From Chitinophagales bacterium (GTDB lineage: Bacteria; Bacteroidota; Bacteroidia; Chitinophagales; JADIYW01), in contig JAMLHJ010000012.1 in assembly GCA_023957245.1 (NCBI GenBank), forward strand, positions 1-64,000: DNA of 64,000 bases, written 5' to 3'. The notes beneath the pieces were generated by a model. The model saw only the letters and a program-made list of their open reading frames with translations. It ran no database searches and was not told the DNA's origin. Made by a program: the position numbers and the translations under genes. Below are positions 57,303 to 64,000 of the stretch, piece after piece. Every line of letters begins with the position of its first letter. Position 1 is the stretch's first letter.

Positions 57303-59417
57303 TTATTTTTCTACAATACCAATAATACGCCAGATATCCCAAATATTTTTATACCAAAACTTCCATTTATTCTTCGCAGCTTGTCCTTCTTCCCTCTCCC
57401 AAAAGTGCAAATTATGAACAGGGAACAGATATCCAAACTGATAAGAAGTATGGCTTTCTCTCTGACTTGCCAATTCTTGTGCTGAATATTTATAAACACG
57501 TTCTCTTTCCCTTACAATTTTAATAGCTTGTAGTCGAATACTTTTAGCTTGAAGGAGATAATCCTTATTTATCAATGATTTATCTTTTGCCAATTTTGAT
57601 TTTCTATAACTTAATAGATAATTCATTGTTGCAATTCTATGTTGAACTCGAAGTGTCGTAATATCCAAACTGTTCAAAATTTCTTTAAAAATTGGATTTT
57701 TAATATCCTCAGTTATTAATGTAAGCTTGAGTGAATTATATCTATCAACAAATTGTTGGAGAGCTGACAAAGCATGAGTATGAATACTATCAATCTCATC
57801 TTTAGATGCCTTATTTCTCATATAGGAATAGGACTTTTCAGGAATCGGTTGAAAAGGGAGATTCAACCCCAATGGCATTTCATCAGTCACAGTGGTTGCG
57901 GTCAAATATTTTATCAGATTATCCACTTTCAATGATTGATTTTGCAATTGATTGACTTGTTTAAAGAATGTTCTTACACTATTGGATTTTTGGATTTTAT
58001 CAAAATATTGTTCTGGATAAGGGATTACTTTCTGACCATTTATAGTTGACTCCCAAGACCAATTGGCAATACTCCAATCTATCAACCAATATGACCATTC
58101 CCATCCCGAACTAAAAGTCAAATGTCCTTCAATATTCAAACTATCACAATACAAGATATCTTCTAAACGAGCATTTAAATAAGGTGTAAGAAAGAGAGGA
58201 ATACTATTATCAAAAGTGACCCAATAAGCAGACTCAGGATAGTACCAAGTTTCACGGTGTTGACGAGAGGATAATAATTGCTCTCTCATGTGCAAAAGAT
58301 TTTTATTGCCATAAACTGGTGCTAGAGTATCATTCAAAGTATAGAACATGACAGTATGAATCATAGTTCCCCTATCTTTATCGCTATCATTTTCCAATTC
58401 TATTTCACGATTTTGAGCGCCTACCATATTGTCCTTTTTGACTACATGTTCACGACCAAATAGGTAAATATCTTTCTCAGCAAGGAGTTTTTGAATATCT
58501 GCACGGAGCAAAGATTTTTTATGAACATCTCCTGAAGAAAATTCCGTTTCAGAAAATTCCATATTGAAAACTTTCCAATCTGCTTGAGTCAATGCGCTTA
58601 TTCTCTCTTTGATTTGTTTATCTTTTGATTGGAATGAGCGAGGCAGATTTCGATACAATTTGAATGCATATTGTTGTTTCATGTGCAAAGACAAATCCAA
58701 ACCAGGAACAACTCCTCTGTCTTTCATATAAGTGACCCATTTTTGAGCATAAGCTGGCCAAGTCTTCCTATTGATACTTTCTAATAAACAAAACTCCATG
58801 TAATTCTGTCGATTTCTTGCCAACCAATCTATATACTCTCTAATACGTTGTTCCCCATCAGGATAATTTTCATCTAATAAAGCTTCTGTCAATTCTATAG
58901 GATGTTGAGTATGCAAATGGAAGCCCATTTTATTGAACCGAGGTCGCGAACTATATGAAAAATGGTTCTGTAATGGCCAAATCGTCAAATCAGGAATAAC
59001 ACTTGCTCTAGGATGATAAAAATTAAAATCTAGCACTTCCTGTAACAATCCATACAAGGCAGCACTTATTCCTTCATAACTATGAGCTTGCAAATTGAGC
59101 ACATAGCTACTTCCTTCAATGCGCCCTTCCCAATGATATGACCTATCAGCAACAGTAATAACTGCATAATTATCACTTGCTAAAACAGATTTTTCAACAT
59201 TAAAATGAGGCAAAACAATAGTCACATCTGAAGATTTTTCAGCATTAAAGATGACCTCTCCAACTCCTGATTGTAACAATAGATTTTTGACATCATCCAA
59301 GGCATAATTTACTATCGGTTGTGATTGAACATTGGGAGCAACTTGTATATCAATTGTATAAGCATGTATAGAGAAATTATACATCAATAGAATAAAAAAG
59401 AATAAAAATTTTCGCAT
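57303..59417 (-). CDS. Large secreted protein of unknown function, possible glycoside-hydrolase-like fold
   Basis: 704 residues. Signal peptide at 1-19 (cleavage near IHA). The N-terminal part (about 25-150) with SYEGISAALYGLLQEVLDF resembles the alpha/beta domain that precedes the TIM barrel in GH67, GH20 and DUF4838-type enzymes. The following region (about 165-430) has barrel-like spacing (RPRFNKMGFHLHTQHP, NRQNYMEFCLLE). No catalytic pair is certain. C-terminal helices follow (about 500-700). It stands alone. Confidence 0.7.
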   Translation of the reverse strand: MRKFLFFFILLMYNFSIHAYTIDIQVAPNVQSQPIVNYALDDVKNLLLQSGVGEVIFNAEKSSDVTIVLPHFNVEKSVLASDNYAVITVADRSYHWEGRIEGSSYVLNLQAHSYEGISAALYGLLQEVLDFNFYHPRASVIPDLTIWPLQNHFSYSSRPRFNKMGFHLHTQHPIELTEALLDENYPDGEQRIREYIDWLARNRQNYMEFCLLESINRKTWPAYAQKWVTYMKDRGVVPGLDLSLHMKQQYAFKLYRNLPRSFQSKDKQIKERISALTQADWKVFNMEFSETEFSSGDVHKKSLLRADIQKLLAEKDIYLFGREHVVKKDNMVGAQNREIELENDSDKDRGTMIHTVMFYTLNDTLAPVYGNKNLLHMREQLLSSRQHRETWYYPESAYWVTFDNSIPLFLTPYLNARLEDILYCDSLNIEGHLTFSSGWEWSYWLIDWSIANWSWESTINGQKVIPYPEQYFDKIQKSNSVRTFFKQVNQLQNQSLKVDNLIKYLTATTVTDEMPLGLNLPFQPIPEKSYSYMRNKASKDEIDSIHTHALSALQQFVDRYNSLKLTLITEDIKNPIFKEILNSLDITTLRVQHRIATMNYLLSYRKSKLAKDKSLINKDYLLQAKSIRLQAIKIVRERERVYKYSAQELASQRESHTSYQFGYLFPVHNLHFWEREEGQAAKNKWKFWYKNIWDIWRIIGIVEK

Positions 59418-59648
59418 TAACTAAAGATAGTTTTTTGTCAATTAAATTTTAACTGATTAAAACTCAAATGAAAATATTGTCTTTGAATGAATATCAAAAT
59501 ACTTGAATCATCTAAATTGAATTTCAAATGAAGAAATTAATTTCGCATTATTGAGCTATCTAGCCTTATTTTATTATAATTGGTAGATTTGGCTACTTTA
59601 TTGTTTAATTGTAAGTTTCTTTTAGGATAAACTATTTGAGGATAAAAA

Positions 59649-59975
59649 ATGAATTGGATAATTTTAATCATCGCAGGATTGTTTGAAGTAGCTTTTGCTT
59701 CTTGTTTAGGAAAAGCTAAAGAAACAACAGGAAGTGAGATGTATTTATGGTATGCTGGCTTCATTTTTACGCTCAGTATCAGTATGATTTTATTGGTAAA
59801 AGTTTCACAAGTGTTACCAATAGGTACTGCTTATGCCGTATGGACAGGAGTGGGCGCAGTAGGAACAGTTTTAGTAGGTATTCTAGTATTTAAGGAGCCT
59901 GCAACCTTTTTGCGATTATTTTTTATTACAACGTTAATAATATCAATCATTGGATTGAAAGTAGTATCAAAATAG
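59649..59975 (+). CDS. Small multidrug resistance (SMR) transporter, Gdx/SugE-like
   Basis: 108 residues, four membrane helices. Conserved Glu in IAGLFEVAFASCLGK (E13). The block GTAYAVWTGVGAVGT is closer to guanidinium exporters (Gdx, formerly SugE) than to EmrE, which is inference. Works as an antiparallel dimer with proton exchange. No guanidine riboswitch was recognised upstream. Confidence 0.9.
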   Translation: MNWIILIIAGLFEVAFASCLGKAKETTGSEMYLWYAGFIFTLSISMILLVKVSQVLPIGTAYAVWTGVGAVGTVLVGILVFKEPATFLRLFFITTLIISIIGLKVVSK

Positions 59976-60229
59976 GTAGCAAAAGAAATAAGCCATGAAC
60001 AATTCAAAACGAGGAATTATCTTTTGTTGTGAAACAGGTTTCTAAAATTTCAATTTTTCAATTACTCATTGAAGTAAAGATTAAAAGAGAGTCCTCTTAA
60101 TTAAAAATATACTTCAATGAATCAATGTATCAATAAATTCAGCCAACAAAATTGACATTATCCAAAAAATATTTTTTAACATAGGAAAAATGACAGTTTT
60201 AATTTACTTCTGTATATTTTAGCACACTT

Positions 60230-60302
60230 GCGTCAGGGATAGAAGCGGTATCCTCTGTGAGGAACGAACAGAGATACAAGCGGATAGCCCGCCCGGACGC
60301 CC
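60230..60302 (+). ncRNA. Structured RNA candidate, Flavo-1-like, upstream of trpC
   Basis: GC-rich island in AT-rich DNA. Outer helix GCGTC (60230-60234) / GACGC (60296-60300), inner GGG / CCC (60236-60238, 60288-60290), and a hairpin GTAT-C-CTCTGT / ACAGAGATAC (60248-60277). AGCGG occurs at 60244-60248 and again, as AAGCGG, at 60278-60283. The GGGATAGAAGCGG ... CGGATAGCCCG frame resembles a conserved RNA of Bacteroidota that I recall as Flavo-1; the name is unverified. It ends 16 nt before trpC and may be its leader. Confidence 0.55.
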
Positions 60303-60318
60303 AAATCATATTGAAGCT

Positions 60319-61098
60319 ATGACCATTCTAGATAAAATAGTAGAACGTAAAAAAGTAGAAGTCGCTGAGGCTAAAGCTAAAGTGAGTATCCAAGATCTGA
60401 AAAAAATACCATTTTTTGAACGTGAAACTATTTCAATGTCTCAGCGAATCAAAGCCGAGGGAAGTTCTGGTATCATTGCTGAATTTAAACGTCACTCTCC
60501 TTCTAAAAAGTGGATTAATCAATCGGCAGACCCAGTGGAAGTAGTCAAATCGTATGAAGAAGCAGGTGCTGCAGCTAGTTCGGTATTGACTGATATTGAC
60601 TTTTTTAAAGGTTCTTTGGAAGATTTAAAGCGAGTACGTGAAAATGTTCATTTGCCTTTACTGAGAAAAGATTTCATGGTAGATGCATATCAATTTTATG
60701 AAGCTAAAGCTTATGGAGCAGATGCCGTCTTATTGATTGCAGCCATTTTAACACCCGAAGAAGTAAAAAATTTTACAGACTTAGCTCATGAATTGGGTCT
60801 AGAAGTTTTATTAGAATTGCATGGAGAAGATGAATTGGGACACGTCTATGAAAATGTAGATATGGTGGGAATCAATAATCGAGATTTGAAAACATTTGAA
60901 GTCGATGTTGAACGTTCTGCACGTATGGCTCAGCAATTAAGTGTTAAAATAGTCAAAATCGCAGAAAGCGGTATTGCATCACCAGAAATAATTAATTATT
61001 TTAGGGGGGCAGGATTTAATGGTTTTCTTATTGGAGAAAATTTTATGAAAACTGACAACCCTGGACAAGCTTGTAAAAACTTTATAACATCAATATGA
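60319..61098 (+). CDS. trpC: Indole-3-glycerol phosphate synthase
   Basis: 259 residues, single domain. IIAEFKRHSPSKK (catalytic Lys), LLRKDFMVDAYQ, INNRDLKTFEVD and AESGIASPE. It closes the indole ring in tryptophan synthesis. It overlaps the next gene by 4 nt (ATGA), so the two are probably translationally coupled. Confidence 0.97.
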   Translation: MTILDKIVERKKVEVAEAKAKVSIQDLKKIPFFERETISMSQRIKAEGSSGIIAEFKRHSPSKKWINQSADPVEVVKSYEEAGAAASSVLTDIDFFKGSLEDLKRVRENVHLPLLRKDFMVDAYQFYEAKAYGADAVLLIAAILTPEEVKNFTDLAHELGLEVLLELHGEDELGHVYENVDMVGINNRDLKTFEVDVERSARMAQQLSVKIVKIAESGIASPEIINYFRGAGFNGFLIGENFMKTDNPGQACKNFITSI

Positions 61099-62414
61099 AA
61101 ACACTCAAAGCGCTTCTTTTCCTTTTTGTAGGAACATTTATTTTTTCAACCTCAGTTCAAGCCAAAGAAACTTATTTGGTGAGTCATGAATTGATAAAAT
61201 CTATGAGTAAAGAAGACGTTGAAGCTTATTGGAAAGAGCATGGTATTCCAAAATTTATCTTACCCGTAGATTATGGTGTAGATATTTATGAACTGGTATA
61301 TATGGCTCCTTGGGTGGATGGTACGATGATAAAAGCAAGTGGAATCTATTATGTACCAAAGACAAAAAATGGCAAAGTATTATCAACTGCTGTTTATCAC
61401 CACGGCACAACACTAGCTATTGACAGAGGAGATATCTTTAAGAATGCTCAATATGGAATCGCATTAGGATTAGCAACTGATGGATTTTTATCATTGGTAC
61501 CAGATTATTATGGTTTAGGCAAAGGAGAAAAAACACATTTGTATCAGCATGTTTGGTCTGAGGCAATGAGTACTATTTACATGCTTTATGCGGTCAATGA
61601 ATTGAATCAACAGTTAAATGTAAAAGCCAATTCTGATGTATATTTAACAGGATATTCACAAGGAGGACATGCAACAATGTCAGCGCACAAATATCTTCAG
61701 GAACTCAATGATCCGAGATTTCAGGTCGTAGCTTCGGCACCAATGTCTGGTGCTTATGATATGAGTGGCGCACAAGCCAAAGTCATGTTTGAAGTGTATC
61801 CACAGCCATTCTACCTTCCTTATTTATTAGTGAGTTACCAGACTGCTTATAAATATTGGGATGGAGATATCTATGAAGTATTCAAATCACCTTATGATTC
61901 TATCAGCAAAGTGTATCTAGATGGTACTCATTATTATGAAGATTTCAATAAAGCAATTCCTAATATTCCTGCCGATATTCTAAAACCTGAACATGTTGAA
62001 GAATTCAAAAGAGATCCCAACTATCCTATTAAGAAAAGAATAGAGGAAAACAATATTTATGAATGGATTCCTAAATCCCCTACAATGTTTTGCTACTGCT
62101 CATCAGATGACCAAGTGTCTGGTGAAAACTCTGTTGTAGCTTATAACTATATGAAGAAAAATGGTGCAAAAAGTGTGAGAAAAAAGAACCTTAGTGATAC
62201 TTTTGACCACAATGAATGTGCTATGTTTGCAGTTATAGAAACAAAATTTTTCTTTGATAATATCAGAAAAGGAAAAAGAAATCCTGAAAAAGGTAATCGC
62301 TTTAAAAGATTCCTGATAGCTAAATACAAAAACAGAGAAGAAAAAAAGGTAATTGCTAAACGTAATGAGAAAGCACTCCAAACTGAAGGTCTGCGGACTG
62401 AAGCACAAAAATAA
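61095..62414 (+). CDS. Secreted alpha/beta hydrolase, lipase-like
   Basis: 439 residues. Signal peptide (cleavage near VQAK). Alpha/beta-hydrolase core: HHGTT oxyanion-type block, nucleophile elbow GYSQGGHA (S188), Asp near SSDDQVSGENS and His in FDHNECA. The layout recalls secretory lipases. A lysine-rich C-terminal tail (about 390-439) runs into trpF by about 50 nt. It sits between trpC and trpF, an odd place for an exported lipase. Confidence 0.88.
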   Translation: MKTLKALLFLFVGTFIFSTSVQAKETYLVSHELIKSMSKEDVEAYWKEHGIPKFILPVDYGVDIYELVYMAPWVDGTMIKASGIYYVPKTKNGKVLSTAVYHHGTTLAIDRGDIFKNAQYGIALGLATDGFLSLVPDYYGLGKGEKTHLYQHVWSEAMSTIYMLYAVNELNQQLNVKANSDVYLTGYSQGGHATMSAHKYLQELNDPRFQVVASAPMSGAYDMSGAQAKVMFEVYPQPFYLPYLLVSYQTAYKYWDGDIYEVFKSPYDSISKVYLDGTHYYEDFNKAIPNIPADILKPEHVEEFKRDPNYPIKKRIEENNIYEWIPKSPTMFCYCSSDDQVSGENSVVAYNYMKKNGAKSVRKKNLSDTFDHNECAMFAVIETKFFFDNIRKGKRNPEKGNRFKRFLIAKYKNREEKKVIAKRNEKALQTEGLRTEAQK

Positions 62415-63000
62415 CATCTATGATGTTGTAGCTGCTGGAGTTGATTATATAGGCTTAATATTTTACGAAAAATCAGCTCGCTATATGGTAGATTCCTTAT
62501 ATCCAGAGGATATTTGGTTTTTGCCAGATGAGGTCGAAAAAATCGGTGTCTTTGTTGATGCTGATTTAGAATTTATTAGCAAATATGCACGCCTTTACCA
62601 ATTAGATATCATACAACTACATGGGAATGAATCAGCAGAATTCTGTCAGCAAGTCCAATCTTTAGGTTATCAAGTCATAAAGGCTTTTGGAGTCAATGAG
62701 GAGTTTGATTTTAGTATTATGAAATCTTATATAGATGTAGTAGATTATTTTTTATTTGATACGAAATCTCCTTTACATGGTGGCACTGGGACATCTTTTG
62801 ATTGGAATATTTTAGAACAATATCCTTATAAAACGCCTGTCTTCATTGGTGGAGGTGTAAGCATAGACAACATGCAACAATTGCTCAATAAAGAATTTGA
62901 TTTTTTATTTGCTTTAGATATGAATAGTCGCCTTGAAGAAGAACCTGGACTAAAAGATATCACACTAGTCAAAAAAGCGATAGAGATAATGAAGCAATGA
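62365..63000 (+). CDS. trpF: Phosphoribosylanthranilate isomerase
   Basis: 211 residues from ATG 62365, close to the usual start (LKVCGLK with catalytic Cys). An ATG at 62353 is also possible. Further motifs: IQLHGNE, LFDTKSPLHGGTGTSFDW (catalytic Asp), and FIGGGVSIDNM. It overlaps the lipase-like gene by 50 nt. The last codons (MKQ, stop) coincide with the start of repeat cluster F. Confidence 0.96.
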   Translation: MRKHSKLKVCGLKHKNNIYDVVAAGVDYIGLIFYEKSARYMVDSLYPEDIWFLPDEVEKIGVFVDADLEFISKYARLYQLDIIQLHGNESAEFCQQVQSLGYQVIKAFGVNEEFDFSIMKSYIDVVDYFLFDTKSPLHGGTGTSFDWNILEQYPYKTPVFIGGGVSIDNMQQLLNKEFDFLFALDMNSRLEEEPGLKDITLVKKAIEIMKQ

Positions 63001-63330
63001 AACAATGTGGAAATATGAAGATTTGGAGATTTGAAGATTTGGAGATGTAAAAAATGTCGTTGGTTGTACCAAAATTTAACCACAAAGGACACTAAGTTTT
63101 ACGCAAAGTTCACGGAGTTTAATGAAGCAATAAAGCAAAGAAATAATGTGGAGACAAATTAAGAACTTCGAGTTACGAAATACGAATGAAAAACGCTAAC
63201 GATTGAGGTTCTCGAAACTAACCACAAAGTACACAAAGGTTTTACACAAAGTTCACGGAGTTTAATGAGGTATTGAAACAAAGAAATAATGTGAAAATGA
63301 GAAAATGAGAAAATGAGAAAATTCAATAAT
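62985..63330 (+). repeat. Repeat cluster F
   Basis: Two plus-oriented modules. ATGAAGCAATGAAACAATG begins inside the trpF stop region, followed by GAAGATTTGGAG tracts (63015-63050). CACAAAG-type cores are at 63078-63117 and 63220-63261. A TACGAATGAAAAACGCTAAC joint and GAGGTTCTCGAAACTAACC lie at 63175-63225. Resembles cluster B in order and orientation. Confidence 0.83.
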
Positions 63331-63375
63331 TAACTAATATCTTTTGCATAATAATAAACAACCATTGTCATTCCC

Positions 63376-64000
63376 TGATATAGGTTGACCACTTTTTAAA
63401 ACAGAATTTTATGTTAAAGAGTGAAAAACGAATTAAAAGACAACGCAGGTTTTCAGAAGATTTCAAATTAAAGATTGTTCAAGAATACGAATCTGGTCAA
63501 TCCTCGGTTTGTGAAATGGAAAGAATTTATGATATTGGTAATGCAACAATTTACAGTTGGATTTACAAATATTCCAATTATAACAAAAAATCCATTCAAG
63601 TCGTTGAGATGAAAAATAGTCAATCAGAAAAAATCAAACTTCTAGAAGCTCGTGTTAAAGATTGAACGTGCTGTTGGTCAGAAACAGATGAATATTGAGA
63701 TTACTTGGAAAAAATGATAGACCTAGCCAAGGAACAGTTCGATATTGATATTAAAAAAACTCAAACACCCAACACTCTGGTGGTTCCAAGACCATAGAGA
63801 AGCCTCTAGATTACAGTTTAAATAGTATGTATCAGATGTTAGACATAAGCAAGCAAGCGGTTCATAAAAAGTCGCAAAACGGCAAGAATTGTTTGATATG
63901 GAATTAAATGATTTAATACATCAAGTAGATGTAATCAGAACAGATCATCCGGATGTGGGTGGAGAAGTTATACAAAGCACTTGCCTAAAACAATGGGCAG
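63376..64000 (+). mobile_element. Degenerate IS3-family element, truncated by the window edge
   Basis: Candidate left end TGATATAGGTTGACC at 63376-63390, followed after 20 nt by the transposase ATG. The coding part (next entry) is frame-broken. The right end lies outside the window, so the inverted repeat and target duplication cannot be checked. Confidence 0.72.
63411..64000 (+). pseudogene. IS3-family transposase, OrfA plus start of OrfB, frameshifted
   Basis: 84 codons from ATG 63411 encode an HTH (RRFSEDFKLKIVQEYESGQS, YDIGNATIYSWIYKY). After the stop at 63663-63665 the protein continues in other frames: ERAVGQKQMNIE, then EKMIDLAKEQFDIDIKK (end of OrfA), then LNSMYQMLDISKQAVHK and LNDLIHQVDVIRTDHPD (start of OrfB), with several shifts up to the window end. 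The pieces follow IS3-family order. Inactive as written. Confidence 0.78.

Noticed and set aside
1..64000. tRNA and rRNA genes
   Set aside because: No cloverleaf or conserved rRNA segments were recognised by eye; a tRNAscan or Rfam run would be decisive.

Overview
The window is AT-rich (roughly one third G+C by eye) and comes from a member of the Bacteroidota. Supporting signs are proteins with type IX secretion (T9SS) C-terminal sorting domains, many lipoproteins, several exact TAnnTTTG promoter elements, few purine-rich ribosome-binding sites, and a DUF4105/Lnb-type protein. The class cannot be fixed from sequence alone; a Chitinophagia/Saprospiria-like lineage is my guess. No rRNA, tRNA or CRISPR array was seen.

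Layout. 1-387: repeat cluster A. 388-21560: mostly housekeeping and envelope genes: START-like protein, cystathionine beta-synthase, purC, a GH5 endoglycoceramidase-like lipoprotein, a UbiB-family kinase, a T9SS PKD protein, prfC, two hotdog thioesterases, a PDZ protein, a ferredoxin, a tetR-hlyD-RND efflux operon and an ABC exporter. 22100-22380: repeat cluster B, then mnmA and a polyprenyl glycosylphosphotransferase. 25415-27425: a CuA subunit plus a heme-copper subunit I lacking the usual active-site tyrosine. 27430-32330: an accessory island of lipoproteins, pseudogenes, repeat cluster C and a lysyl-endopeptidase-like gene broken by one in-frame stop. It separates the oxidase genes from a SCO copper chaperone at 32667. 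33621-39591: mtgA, ung, an M32 carboxypeptidase and an Nramp-USP fusion. 39650-40410: repeat cluster D. 40469-43910: a T9SS protein with four 120-residue repeats, then panB. 43911-45129: gene graveyard with a decayed RAYT transposase between inverted REPs. 45130-51502: rmuC, rhodanese, nitrilase, DUF4105, msrB, RDD and serine hydrolase genes. 51520-52670: repeat cluster E. 52732-59417: a small secreted protein, dnaE and an orphan 704-residue secreted protein. 59649-63000: SMR transporter, a structured RNA candidate, trpC, a lipase-like hydrolase and trpF. 62985-63330: repeat cluster F, followed by a decayed IS3-family element running off the right edge.

The most striking non-gene signal is a family of modular intergenic repeats in six clusters. 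They include an 87-nt long-hairpin element in two complete copies (part of a third flanks the left edge), paired REP-like palindromes bounded by YGTCA/TGACR, a CACAAAG-rich module in both orientations, and a 160-bp tract with an exact 10-bp period. One repeat cluster replaces the body of a secreted-protein gene, and another appears to supply the trpF stop codon.
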